From contig CBDBKL010000005.1 of assembly GCA_965206675.1 (NCBI GenBank), positions 186,001 to 250,000 on the forward strand: a DNA stretch of 64,000 nucleotides. The letters run 5' to 3'. The DNA comes from CBDBKL01 sp965206675. Its GTDB lineage: Bacteria; Bdellovibrionota; Bdellovibrionia; Bdellovibrionales; JAKFYE01. Below, in pieces: positions 27,442 through 35,862 of the stretch. Numbering within the stretch: the stretch's first letter is position 1; the number at the start of each line of letters is the position of its first letter. The notes under the pieces are model-generated. The model saw only the letters and a list, made by a program, of their open reading frames with translations, was not told the DNA's origin and did not search any database. The translations under genes were made by a program, and so were the position numbers.

Positions 27442-28278
27442 TTATCTGAATTCTTCCTTTAGATCTTCTTCAGTTCCATCTAGTTCTATTCTTAGATTTT
27501 GTTCTTCTTTTTTTGCCTCATCTAGTAGAGACTGGGCTTCTTCTCTACTGAAAGAAATATATTCTGACATTAGGGCATTCAAAGCTGCTTCTGAGGCTAC
27601 AAAGCCAGCTATGAGGAGCCCATTTCGGGTTAGTATTCTAAGTTTACTCGGAAGTTTTTTTACCTCAATATATCCTCTTCTCCTCCTTAGAGGTTGGTCT
27701 AACATATTTCGAGCATCGAGTAATGCTTGTCTTAACCTTCTTCTTTTTCTAGGACTTTTTAGACCTTCTTGAAGTTTTTTTGAATGCGCTGTTTTTATCA
27801 CTTCGACCCAAGTTGGCTTAGCGGCAGAAGCAGATGATGGTGTTAGTTTTTGCCAACCACTAAAGGAAGCTTTAGGTAAAAGACGGTTCGCTGTTAAAGC
27901 TACAATAAACGCAGAGGGAATAGAAACCATTGCGATTTGACTATCCAGGGCGACTTCTTGTTCTTTATCAAATATGGCAATGGCACCTTCTATCGCATCT
28001 ACACTATGTGCTAATATATTGTATTTTATAACTTTTTTCATTCGATTATCAAAAAAGTTTTCTTCTGTATCGGCAAATTGAATCCCCCCATGTATACTTG
28101 TTACGGATTCAACAATTTCAGCTTGTTCTACCTGTTCTTTAAGACGATCAAATGAATCTCTTGATTCTTGAGTTTCGTTTGATTGAGAAGCAACATGTCT
28201 TTCCGGAGTACTCGTGCAGCTAATAATGAATACACTCAGTACAAATACAAGATAAGTTTTTATTGGAACAGAATTCAT
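27442..28278 (-). CDS. Lipoprotein paralogue 3 of the CTSTxxRxVAS family
   Basis: The ATG at 28278 has AAAGGGA upstream and encodes a lipoprotein signal with lipobox IISC, then STPERHVAS. The N-terminal region contains NRMKKVIKYNILAHSVDAIEGA, close to the matching part of paralogue 1, then a hydrophobic AMVSIPSAFIVALTA stretch, a short variable basic middle, and a C-terminal NGLLIAGFVASEAALNAL plus REEAQSLL helix, ending acidic. It is the shortest and best-defined member. A pentanucleotide repeat lies 150 bases upstream. The function is unknown. Confidence 0.78.
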   Translation of the reverse strand: MNSVPIKTYLVFVLSVFIISCTSTPERHVASQSNETQESRDSFDRLKEQVEQAEIVESVTSIHGGIQFADTEENFFDNRMKKVIKYNILAHSVDAIEGAIAIFDKEQEVALDSQIAMVSIPSAFIVALTANRLLPKASFSGWQKLTPSSASAAKPTWVEVIKTAHSKKLQEGLKSPRKRRRLRQALLDARNMLDQPLRRRRGYIEVKKLPSKLRILTRNGLLIAGFVASEAALNALMSEYISFSREEAQSLLDEAKKEEQNLRIELDGTEEDLKEEFR

Positions 28279-28428
28279 AAAAATTCCCTTTCTATAGAAA
28301 TGTACTTAATGACAGATAATACATTGGTTCATGACACTTTAAGCCCGTAAAAATCTTTTTCTCCTGTTTAATTCCTTTTTTGTAAAACCCTTTAAGTGTT
28401 GACACCAATTGTGAATAAAGAAATAGGC

Positions 28429-28450
28429 TCAAATCAAATCAAATCAAATC
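28429..28450. repeat. Pentanucleotide repeat (TCAAA)4 upstream of lipoprotein 3
   Basis: Four perfect TCAAA units plus a partial one. It is 150 bases from the lipoprotein 3 ATG, further than the tracts of the other two genes, so its effect on that promoter is less certain. Confidence 0.85.
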
Positions 28451-28470
28451 TATACCTAAGCCTAGTGATT

Positions 28471-28606
28471 TATCCCAAAACCAACTTTGTGACTTGTATT
28501 CAGAGAGGATGAAAGTAAAAAAGGCCTGAAGGCGTACTTGGGTCCCATTGAGGGTATTTTTTGTTTGAAGACAAAGCAGAGTACAATCGCAGCTGTTTGT
28601 TGGTGG
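28471..28606 (-). repeat. Family D intergenic element, copy 2
   Basis: The reverse complement aligns with 21964-22106, including GATTGTACT, TTTGTCTTCAA and TTTCATCCTC. With copy 1 it forms an inverted pair about 6.5 kb apart, enclosing apbE, nqrM, the M14 peptidase, the TolC-family gene and two lipoproteins. Confidence 0.65.
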
Positions 28607-28681
28607 CTTTAGGATAGACTCTTAGACTTTAGGACAGAGGTGAGATCAAGTTCTTTCGCTTTATAGACGATAAGATTAAGT

Positions 28682-29860
28682 ATGCGTGTCTTTATCATTA
28701 TTGGAATTCTTATTTTATCTAATACAAGCTGGTCTAAAAGTCCTATTCTTAATCAAATGCATTTGCATCTGCCAGCTAAAATGAGAATGTCTCGAGCTCC
28801 GGCTTCTATAGAAGCCTATGAGAGAATGCAAAAGGATATAAAGCAACATGGGTATAGGATCGGAGCCGCTATGTGTTTTCGATACACTGGACATCAGTTT
28901 ACCTTTGATCCATTTACTTTTGAAGGAGAACGTATTTATCCAGATACGTTTTTAAAAGAAAATGCTCGAGCTCTTCATCAAAGTCTTGTTGGTCCATTTA
29001 CTCGTTCAAAGAACCATTGGTTAGATCAAGAAAATATTTCTTTGGTACATTGGCGGTCTCATGTGGGATCTCATTTTGCACAAGAGTTGGTTCAATCGCC
29101 TGAGTTTGCTAGAGCTATGGCCACATGTTTTGAAAAGTTAGCTGACGATCCAGAGAGAATGGAGACAGAAGTTAAAAAAATCATCAATCAATATATAAGA
29201 GATGATATAGGTTATAGTGCTATTCCTGGAATCGCTTTAACTATGGTTACTGGTGCGGCTATCTTCAAAGTGGCTAAGGTTGTTAAATCATTGAAGCTGG
29301 GGAAGAGATTGGGCAGATTGATAAGAAGAAAAAAATTGCCGGTAAAGGCCTCTAAGAGTGTTTCTAAAGGTGCTGTTGCTAAAGGGATTTCTAAGACGGC
29401 ATCTAAATCAGGCAGTAGAACATTACGGGTTATAAAGCAAAAGCAAACTTTAATGGTTGTTCCTATGGTTTATGTAGGAAATGAAGCGGTGAAAGCCAAT
29501 TTTAATTTTGATGTAAGAAACTTATTGATGGGGCAGGCACATGCAAGTACAAGTGAAGAACCTCTCTTGCCTCCAGTTGAAGACTATGAAAGGCTTTTAA
29601 AATGGCTTCCTATATGGGATGAAAACAATAGAAAAATCGCAGAAATTATGGAATCCTCTGAAGAGTATTCAGAAGAAGCCTTTAGGTCATTGAGCTATAG
29701 TTTAGGACTCAGAGAAATTATACATTTGAATATTTTTTCCCCTAATAAAGAAACCCTCAAATCTCTTTACGATATAATGAAAGAAACGAATATGGAATTT
29801 GAATCTCAGGTTATTTCTGTCGCATTGGATGATCTAGAAATTTGGGAAAGAGATAAGTAG
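28682..29860 (+). CDS. Secreted protein with central hydrophobic segments, unknown family
   Basis: The ATG at 28682 begins a 392-residue protein with a signal peptide ending near SWS. The N-terminal 170 residues are His/Arg-rich and well folded in appearance (YRIGAAMCFRYTGHQFTFDPFTFEGERIYPD: one Cys, conserved-looking aromatic residues). Then come two hydrophobic segments (IGYSAIPGIALTMVTGAAIF and MVVPMVYVGNEAV) around a strongly basic Lys/Ser-rich stretch. The C-terminal third is acidic and helical. No family is recognised. The layout, two membrane-like stretches around a basic linker, recalls the lipoprotein paralogues nearby. Confidence 0.6.
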   Translation: MRVFIIIGILILSNTSWSKSPILNQMHLHLPAKMRMSRAPASIEAYERMQKDIKQHGYRIGAAMCFRYTGHQFTFDPFTFEGERIYPDTFLKENARALHQSLVGPFTRSKNHWLDQENISLVHWRSHVGSHFAQELVQSPEFARAMATCFEKLADDPERMETEVKKIINQYIRDDIGYSAIPGIALTMVTGAAIFKVAKVVKSLKLGKRLGRLIRRKKLPVKASKSVSKGAVAKGISKTASKSGSRTLRVIKQKQTLMVVPMVYVGNEAVKANFNFDVRNLLMGQAHASTSEEPLLPPVEDYERLLKWLPIWDENNRKIAEIMESSEEYSEEAFRSLSYSLGLREIIHLNIFSPNKETLKSLYDIMKETNMEFESQVISVALDDLEIWERDK

Positions 29861-30133
29861 GTTTACTCATTGGGATAGGTTTTATAAAGACACGCTTTCC
29901 TCTTTTTTCTTAGCATTACAATTTAGAGATGAGTTTAAATAAGACTAAATCTATTTCTGGAAAGATAGTGCCAATACAATAAATTGAATATAACTTAGAT
30001 GACTTCAATAAAACTCATTTATTAAATGGATTCTGTAAAAAATATACATGGGTTGTTTATATAAGTGGAATAATAAGACGAACTGAATTATATAGATTAA
30101 ACATTTAAAATAATAAATTGATGGAGAAGTAAG
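29861..30133. other. AT-rich intergenic region, nothing identified
   Basis: About 270 AT-rich bases. Apart from a GGAGAAGTAAG ribosome site at the end, no repeat, hairpin or gene is evident. Confidence 0.4.
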
Positions 30134-30649
30134 TTGTTTATAAAAAATTTTTTTCTTTTACTATTTTTCTCTTTGCATCTTCATGCAAAAGATATCGAGG
30201 CTCATGCTTTGATAGATGCCGCATGGTATGGGGATCTAGAAAAGATTCAAGAGTTACTTGATAATGGAGAAGATATTAATTCTAGAAATGAAAGTGGAGA
30301 AACGGCTCTGCATTGGTTGGTCTACCATTCAACAACAGATGTTATGCAGTTTTTAATTGAAAGAAAAGCAGATGTGAATGCCAAAGATAACTTTGATAGA
30401 ACGCCTTTAATGGCGGCGGTAAGTACTCAAGGAGAGGCTGTAAATTTTCTTTTAATGAAGGGAGCGGATCCTAATCTTAGAGATCAGTGGAATAATACAG
30501 CATTACATATAGCTGCAAGAATAGGAAACCCTAAAGTTATAAAGGCGTTATTAGAAAAGGGGGCAAGTCCAAAAATACTCAACAACTCTGGAGAAACGCC
30601 ACTGCAAATTGCTGAAAAGCATGAACATCTAGAGCTTTTTCATCAATGA
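30134..30649 (+). CDS. Secreted ankyrin-repeat protein, short
   Basis: The start is TTG, with GGAGAAG upstream. A signal peptide of about 18 residues (to LHA) is followed by four ankyrin repeats from about residue 24; the TALHWLVYH, TPLMAAVS, TALHIAAR and TPLQIAEK units show the consensus TPLH. Ankyrin repeats bind proteins, and the signal peptide points to the periplasm or outside. Two further secreted ankyrin proteins are in this window. The target is unknown. Confidence 0.85.
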   Translation: MFIKNFFLLLFFSLHLHAKDIEAHALIDAAWYGDLEKIQELLDNGEDINSRNESGETALHWLVYHSTTDVMQFLIERKADVNAKDNFDRTPLMAAVSTQGEAVNFLLMKGADPNLRDQWNNTALHIAARIGNPKVIKALLEKGASPKILNNSGETPLQIAEKHEHLELFHQ

Positions 30650-30714
30650 GAGAAGAGTATTTGAAATTCCTAGAAATCTGATATACAGATGTTAATAACA
30701 TAAGGAGTGTATTG

Positions 30715-30960
30715 ATGAGCGAGGATCTTGAAAAAGAGATTGAAAAATTAAAGGCAGAAAACGAAAAACTAAAATCAAAGAAAAAATCATCTGCTACAGG
30801 GATTTACTTTAAGGTGAGTCAAAAAGGAGCTGTTTCAGCTTATGGGTTGGGACGATTTCCGGTGACTTTATATAAAGAGCAGTGGGAAAGATTATTGGAC
30901 AAGAAGCCTGAGATCTTGGAGTTTATTTCAGAGAATGAAGGGCAATTGACCACAAAATAA
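30715..30960 (+). CDS. Small soluble protein with coiled-coil N-terminus
   Basis: The ATG at 30715 lies after a TTG and an AAGGAG site. The 81-residue product has an N-terminal coiled coil rich in Lys and Glu (EKEIEKLKAENEKLKSK) and a C-terminal domain with YGLGRFPVTLYKEQWERLL. No membrane segment is present. I do not recognise a characterised function. A family A repeat begins two bases after its stop. Confidence 0.65.
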   Translation: MSEDLEKEIEKLKAENEKLKSKKKSSATGIYFKVSQKGAVSAYGLGRFPVTLYKEQWERLLDKKPEILEFISENEGQLTTK

Positions 30961-30961
30961 T

Positions 30962-31088
30962 CGGACTGTCGAAAAGGTATTAGCTACGAGGCGTTCAAGT
31001 TCAAATCGAATGGAGGCGTAGTTTTTCCTACGTCGGAATGAGATTTGAATGATTGCAACGAAGTAGATGATACCTTTTCGACAGTCCT
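30962..31088. repeat. Family A palindromic repeat, inverted orientation
   Basis: A 127-base copy in the opposite orientation from those at 19612 and 24509. Its ends are CGGACTGTCGAAAAGGT and ACCTTTTCGACAGTCCT. It lies between the end of the small coiled-coil gene and the end of the converging histone-like gene. Confidence 0.9.
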
Positions 31089-31100
31089 AAACGAAGTGAA

Positions 31101-31589
31101 TTATTTCATAGAGTAATTATGAACTAAACTCTTCGTACCCTCTTTAAATACAACCTTAAGACGACTTGGCGTAACCTGTAAGATATATCCTAAACCAAAT
31201 TGAGGATGATCAATGTTTTCCTTATCCGTAAAATTTTGATTTAACTTATAAGGTTTCACAGGTAGTGATGATCTTTTATCTCCTAAGTTTTCCCATTCTA
31301 AGGCTGCTGTTTCTTCAGCCTTTTTCTTTCGCGTCCGCTTTTTCTTTGTTCCCGTCTTTTTTTCATCAGTCTTTGATATTTTCTTTACCGCTTTTTTCTT
31401 CTTCTCAGCGACTTTTTTTACAGGTGCTTTCTTACTTGCTACTTTTTTTGCTTTTGTCGCTTTTCCTGAAGCTACTTTTGCTTTCTTTGTCGCTTTCTGA
31501 GCTGGTTTTTTCTTAGTTGCGACTTTTTTCTTTACTGCTTTTTTAGCCGCCACTTTCTTCTTAGCTGCTGCCTTTTTCTTTTTGGTCAT
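31101..31589 (-). CDS. Histone H1-like protein with C-terminal beta domain
   Basis: The first 95 or so residues are almost only Lys, Ala, Thr and Val (MTKKKKAAAKKK, repeats of KKVATKK type), as in bacterial histone-H1-like proteins that bind and compact DNA. The final 65 residues form a small domain with FTDKENIDHPQFGLGYILQV and LKVVFKEGTKSLVHN, which looks like a short beta barrel of the kind seen in some deltaproteobacterial proteins. It is probably nucleoid-associated. A second Lys/Arg-rich protein in the window, with a SWIB domain, differs in its C-terminus. Confidence 0.75.
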   Translation of the reverse strand: MTKKKKAAAKKKVAAKKAVKKKVATKKKPAQKATKKAKVASGKATKAKKVASKKAPVKKVAEKKKKAVKKISKTDEKKTGTKKKRTRKKKAEETAALEWENLGDKRSSLPVKPYKLNQNFTDKENIDHPQFGLGYILQVTPSRLKVVFKEGTKSLVHNYSMK

Positions 31590-31990
31590 CTTTCCTACCT
31601 CTTGCTTTTCTCAACTTTGTTATGTCTCTTAGCACAACAGGGCTTAAAAACCATGGAAATTAACCGCATTTCCATCTCCTCATAGTAAAATCTTTTTATT
31701 TCCGCACACGTTTGGGGGAAAATATTATGATCTCGATAAATTAGCAATGTAATTCTTTATGCTTACCTTGAAGAAAGAGAAGACAAGCAGAGTCATATTT
31801 ACCCTTTGAAGGAAAGTGAAAAGGCAAAGACACTTATCAAAAACCGTCGCTCATGGTTCTAAGTCATTCTTAACTCGATTGAACTCAAAGAATGACTTCG
31901 CTGCACACCATAATAAAAATATTGAAAAATCAGTAGTTTATGTAAAACTTTTCAAAGCAGCACTTTTATTTCTATTTGATTAAGGAGAGT
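31590..31990. other. Divergent intergenic region with a strong hairpin
   Basis: This 401-base spacer lies between the histone-like gene and a glycosyltransferase gene. A perfect 11-base stem AAGTCATTCTT/AAGAATGACTT with a loop of 16 bases lies at 31861-31898. It has no T-run. No gene is visible in the remainder. Confidence 0.4.
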
Positions 31991-33160
31991 ATGGCAACAA
32001 AGCGAATTATTATAGCAACGATTGAGCCCCCTCATCCATTTGGACACTCTTCCGGTAGATGGCTTTATTTTCTCTTTAGAAAACTTGTGGAACGAGGACA
32101 TTCTGTTACATTTTTTTCCACCTATACTAAAAAGGAAGATATAAAAGAGACTCAAAAACATTTCCCCCCTGATAAATATGATTTAAAAATGTTTTTTCGT
32201 CCCTCTTCAGAAAATCTCTTTCAAAAATTTACAAAATTCCCCAAGCCCTACTCTTATATATTTAGTGAAAGCTACCGACTAGAACTCGAAGCTGAGCTCA
32301 GCAAGAAATTTGATGTCTTACACCTTGAACAGCTTTGGACTGGCTGGTTAGGGTTAAAATATAAAAATAAATGCTTACTAAATATACATCATCTCCTTGC
32401 CGAAGATATCAACTCTGCACCCATATCTAACCTTTCTGAATGGGTATTTAGACATAGGGTTTTTCTTTCAGAAAGACGTCTCATCAAAACATACCCATCT
32501 ATACGTGCCACATCTTCAGAACTGATTCCCTATATTCAACATATAAATAAGAAAGCCAAAATCCAAAGTTTACCTCTAGCTATAGATACATCCCTTTACC
32601 CTTTTATCAAAGATGAAGATCGATCAACAGACAGTGTTTTATCCATGATAGGAAATATGAATTGGTTCACATCTTACTCTGCGGCGTATAAATTACTAAA
32701 CACTTTCTGGCCTATCATAAAAGAACATGTTCCTGCTGCAAAACTGCAAATTGTAGGCTGGGGAGCTAAAAAACATTTTGATAAGTTCCATGGTCAATCT
32801 GATATTTCCGTTTATGAAAATGTCCCCGATACAGCACCATTTTTCCAAAATTCCTCAGCTCTTCTCTATGCCCCCAACGGGGGAACAGGCATGAAAGTAA
32901 AAATTTTAGAAGCCATGGCCTATGGTGTGCCCGTTATCACAAATATAAATGGAATTGAAGGACTTCAGGTTGTTTCCGGCCAACATGTCTTATTAGGTTA
33001 TTCAGATAAAGAACTCCTAACACATACGATTAATGTTCTGAATAATAGAGATTTACAGAATCAATTGCGAAAAAATGCAAGATCTCACCTTGAAGAAATA
33101 TGCAGATCTGAGAAAATCATGGAGAAGTTTGAAGTTATCTACAACGAACTTTCAAAATAA
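31991..33160 (+). CDS. GT-B glycosyltransferase, family 4-like
   Basis: The ATG at 31991 follows AAGGAG; the longer frame from 31976 is unlikely. The 389-residue product has an N-terminal GT-B domain (IIIATIEPPHPFGHSSGRW) and a C-terminal domain with the family's GGTGMKVKILEAMAYGVPVI, in which the EAMAYG block binds the sugar nucleotide. It probably acts in surface polysaccharide or lipid glycosylation in the cytoplasm. There are no other sugar genes nearby, so the substrate is not deducible. Confidence 0.85.
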   Translation: MATKRIIIATIEPPHPFGHSSGRWLYFLFRKLVERGHSVTFFSTYTKKEDIKETQKHFPPDKYDLKMFFRPSSENLFQKFTKFPKPYSYIFSESYRLELEAELSKKFDVLHLEQLWTGWLGLKYKNKCLLNIHHLLAEDINSAPISNLSEWVFRHRVFLSERRLIKTYPSIRATSSELIPYIQHINKKAKIQSLPLAIDTSLYPFIKDEDRSTDSVLSMIGNMNWFTSYSAAYKLLNTFWPIIKEHVPAAKLQIVGWGAKKHFDKFHGQSDISVYENVPDTAPFFQNSSALLYAPNGGTGMKVKILEAMAYGVPVITNINGIEGLQVVSGQHVLLGYSDKELLTHTINVLNNRDLQNQLRKNARSHLEEICRSEKIMEKFEVIYNELSK

Positions 33161-33169
33161 AGCAGACTA

Positions 33170-33415
33170 CGGACTGTCGAAAAGGTGTCATCTACTTCGT
33201 TGCAATCATTCAAATCTCATTCCGACGTAGGACAAAACGTCTCCATTCGATTTGAACTTGAACGCCTCGTATATGGCACTTTTTCAACAGTCCTCCTCAT
33301 ACGAATCAAGAAGATTTGATGGACTTTATTATAATCATTCAAACCTTCACTCCGATGTAAGAAAAACCGTTCAGTTTGTACGCCTCATATCTGACACCTT
33401 TTCGACAGTCTTCCT
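33170..33415. repeat. Family A palindromic repeats, double copy at a convergent junction
   Basis: A 125-base copy (33170-33294) is followed by a second, more diverged and left-truncated copy ending at 33415. The second opens with CATACGAATCAAGAA, like the degenerate copy after nqrF, suggesting a shared compound form. It lies between the glycosyltransferase and converging selU. Confidence 0.85.
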
Positions 33416-33426
33416 AAGATTAGCTT

Positions 33427-34479
33427 CTAAGACAATTTTTTGTTGAAATAGTTTACTAGAAAATGTTTGCAGGCTGAAAAGCTTCCCTTAAACAACACTT
33501 TCCGAGAACTGTTTTCAACAGAATGGGTGTAGAGTTTATCGTAGTGATGCACAAGAAGTTCTCTGATCCAATGTCGGTGTTTTTCTAGATCATTTGAGGA
33601 TTGAAACGCATCTTGAATTAAATTTGAAATTTCCTTAAATTTTAATCCCCCTAATTTTTTATAAAGATGCTTGAGGGATAAAAGATATTTGGATTTTAAA
33701 GTCTCTGGTGAGAGGTCACTTTTATTTATCACATAATCTTGAAGTATACGTTCAATCCTTTCTTCCAATGGGGAATCCACTTGAATGATGGGAGATTCTT
33801 TTATTTTAAGTCGAAGTTGATAGGGCAGAACAATTTCACCAATATTGTGACCTTCATCTTCAATGAGAACAGGGAAATGTTTTGCATTTAATAAAGCCAT
33901 GGATAAGTAGTTTTCAAAAGTGGATTGAGGGGGCTGAGCCCCTAAGTTTCCAAAAGCACTACCCCTATGATGAGCTAATTTTTCTAAATCAACTCCTTTT
34001 ATGTCCTGTATCAATAGAGTTTTTCCACTACCAGTAAACCCTGTTAAAACAACAAGGTCTGGAGGAGATGTGAGAGTTTTTAAAAGTTCATTTCGTAGTG
34101 ATTTGTAGCCCCCTTTGACCTTTGTAACCCGATATCCTTTTTTAATGAGCCACTCTGCGCTGATCTCAGATCTTAGGCCTCCCCGAAGGCAAGAGATATA
34201 AAGATGCTCTGGGGAGTGAGGAAGATTTTTTTCCCATTCATCAACTTTGGATTCTTCGGGTACCAACTGTAAACCAAGTTGAATAGCTGATTCCTTTCCT
34301 GAATTTTTGTAACAGAGTCCAATTTGATGACGTTGGTCGTCATTTAATAAATACAGGTTTTTAAAGTTAGGCAGGTGACCGGCTTGAAATTCTGAAGGAG
34401 AGCGGACATCGACAAAGCAACCATTATTGGCAGTAGAGATTTTTTGAATAAACTCAAATGCAGAAATGGTATCAACCAC
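33427..34479 (-). CDS. selU: tRNA 2-selenouridine synthase (SelU/MnmH)
   Basis: The enzyme replaces sulfur with selenium at wobble uridine of certain tRNAs, through a geranylated intermediate. The 350-residue protein has an N-terminal rhodanese domain with the catalytic Cys97 in SCLRGG and a P-loop GFTGSGKT at 147-154. It starts at an ATG at 34479 and is monocistronic; its end lies close to a family A repeat. Selenophosphate synthase is not in the window, so selenium use needs checking elsewhere. Confidence 0.92.
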   Translation of the reverse strand: MVDTISAFEFIQKISTANNGCFVDVRSPSEFQAGHLPNFKNLYLLNDDQRHQIGLCYKNSGKESAIQLGLQLVPEESKVDEWEKNLPHSPEHLYISCLRGGLRSEISAEWLIKKGYRVTKVKGGYKSLRNELLKTLTSPPDLVVLTGFTGSGKTLLIQDIKGVDLEKLAHHRGSAFGNLGAQPPQSTFENYLSMALLNAKHFPVLIEDEGHNIGEIVLPYQLRLKIKESPIIQVDSPLEERIERILQDYVINKSDLSPETLKSKYLLSLKHLYKKLGGLKFKEISNLIQDAFQSSNDLEKHRHWIRELLVHHYDKLYTHSVENSSRKVLFKGSFSACKHFLVNYFNKKLS

Positions 34480-34550
34480 AAGAAAGGTACTCTATCATAG
34501 CCTTTGAAAAATGTAATGACTTATGTTTCGTGAAGTCTTAGAGGAATATT

Positions 34551-35570
34551 ATGGGTCATGTGGGTGTGTTGTTGGTCAATTTAGGGACTCCTGAATCGTT
34601 AAGCGAAAAAGCTGTGTCTCGGTATTTAAGAACTTTTTTAATGGACCCTTATGTTATAGATATACCGTGGATTTTTCGATGGCCGCTTGTGAACCTACTT
34701 ATAGTGCCTCAAAGAACTCCCAAGACATTTGTTAATTATGAAAAAATTTGGACAAAAAAGGGTTCACCCCTATTTGTAAACACTCAAGCCTTAGCTCAGA
34801 GGCTTCAAGATAAAATAGCCCAAACAATGAAAGAGGGGAGAGAGGTTTGTGTGGAGTTTGGGATGTGTTATGGGGAACCTTCTTTAGAAACTGGAGTGAA
34901 AAAATTAAAAGATAGAGGGTGCGATCAGATTATAATCTTTCCTCTTTATCCTCAATTTGCAAATGCTACGACAGGAACAGCGTTTAAAAGACTTAAGCGT
35001 CTTTTTGGAAAAGAGTTGTCTTTTGTGCCCCATTACTTTTCCAATCCCTATTATATTCAATCATTGGCCCATAAAATTCGTCAGGAAAAGCCATATCGAA
35101 ATATCGTATGTTCCTTTCATGGTCTTCCGATAAGGCAGTTACAGAAGATGCACTCTGTATGTTTCTCTTCATCTACATGTTGTGAAAAGATAAGTCAGAG
35201 TAATTCAAAGTGTTATCGCGCTCATTGTCTTTATACTGTTGAGGCTTTAAGGAAAGAATTAGGAAATGAATATAATGTGCGGATAGCTTTTCAATCTCGG
35301 TTAGGTTCTGCGAAATGGACAGAGCCAGATATTAATGATGTTGTAGAGGAGCTTATTCAATCTCATATTACGGAAATAAGTATTGTCTCTCCCAGTTTTA
35401 TCACAGATTGTCTAGAAACTCTTGAAGAGCTGAATATTCGAACGAGGGAATATTATTTGTCAAAAGGGGGAAGGGCTTTTCAGTATATTCCTTGTTTGAA
35501 TGATTCCGAGATATGGGTTGAGAACTTGGCGCGTATAGTTTTAAAGGAATCTGAGATTATTTTTTCTTAG
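34551..35570 (+). CDS. hemH: Ferrochelatase
   Basis: The enzyme inserts Fe2+ into protoporphyrin IX to form protohaem (or the equivalent step for coproporphyrin). The metal-site SFHGLP motif contains His190, and PSFITDCLETLEEL holds the conserved acidic helix. Five cysteines (204, 210, 211, 221 and 226) cluster between these motifs; an internal Cys cluster of this kind marks a class of ferrochelatases with a 2Fe-2S centre. The last 14 bases overlap the converging bolA-like gene. The length of 339 is normal. Confidence 0.94.
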   Translation: MGHVGVLLVNLGTPESLSEKAVSRYLRTFLMDPYVIDIPWIFRWPLVNLLIVPQRTPKTFVNYEKIWTKKGSPLFVNTQALAQRLQDKIAQTMKEGREVCVEFGMCYGEPSLETGVKKLKDRGCDQIIIFPLYPQFANATTGTAFKRLKRLFGKELSFVPHYFSNPYYIQSLAHKIRQEKPYRNIVCSFHGLPIRQLQKMHSVCFSSSTCCEKISQSNSKCYRAHCLYTVEALRKELGNEYNVRIAFQSRLGSAKWTEPDINDVVEELIQSHITEISIVSPSFITDCLETLEELNIRTREYYLSKGGRAFQYIPCLNDSEIWVENLARIVLKESEIIFS

Positions 35571-35862
35571 CACATTTTGGACTTTGTTCAAAAGTGGGAT
35601 TGGAGTTCCATTCTTCGGGTGTTTTGGCTGTAAGAGTTAAAGCATGAAGCCCTTCTTCAAAGATTTTTTTAAGATGGTCCTGTACTATTCGATGTCTTTC
35701 AATATGTGATAATCCTTCAAAACAATGGGATGTGATCACAACTTTAAAATGTGATTCGGACCCCTTTGGGACAGAGTGTTTTGTGCTTTCATCAATGACT
35801 TCAAGATAAAGGGGTTTTAAAGCGGTATTCAATATCTGAGTTATTTTATCTTTGCGACGAAT
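35557..35862 (-). CDS. bolA: BolA-family protein, probably started by ATT
   Basis: BolA-like proteins work with monothiol glutaredoxins in iron-sulfur and stress control. The fold's LEVIDES and HFKVVITSHCFEGLSHIERHRIV motifs are clear. From the first ordinary start codon (TTG at 35832) the protein would lack part of its first helix. Upstream, an ATT at 35862 sits six bases after a perfect AAGGAG, giving 101 residues; there is no ATG, GTG or TTG between it and the preceding stop at 35881-35883. ATT is a rare start codon, used for infC in E. coli, and may be regulatory. Confidence 0.85.
   Translation of the reverse strand: MRRKDKITQILNTALKPLYLEVIDESTKHSVPKGSESHFKVVITSHCFEGLSHIERHRIVQDHLKKIFEEGLHALTLTAKTPEEWNSNPTFEQSPKCAKKK

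Larger units (their letters stand above)
28279..28681. other. Divergent intergenic region with SSR and family D copy 2
   Basis: This 403-base spacer separates lipoprotein 3 from a divergent secreted-protein gene. It contains the (TCAAA)4 tract at 28429-28450 and the reverse-oriented family D copy at 28471-28606, both listed separately. A TTGACA hexamer on the plus strand at 28399-28404 is a possible -35 box without a convincing -10. Confidence 0.45.

Noticed and set aside
31265..31516. Leu/Ser/Phe-rich plus-strand frame
   Set aside because: It mirrors the Lys-rich repeats of the histone-like gene on the other strand.
19579..33415. Family A repeats as a CRISPR array
   Set aside because: Copies are single or imperfect tandem, about 127 bases long, dispersed over 29 kb and have no regular spacers.
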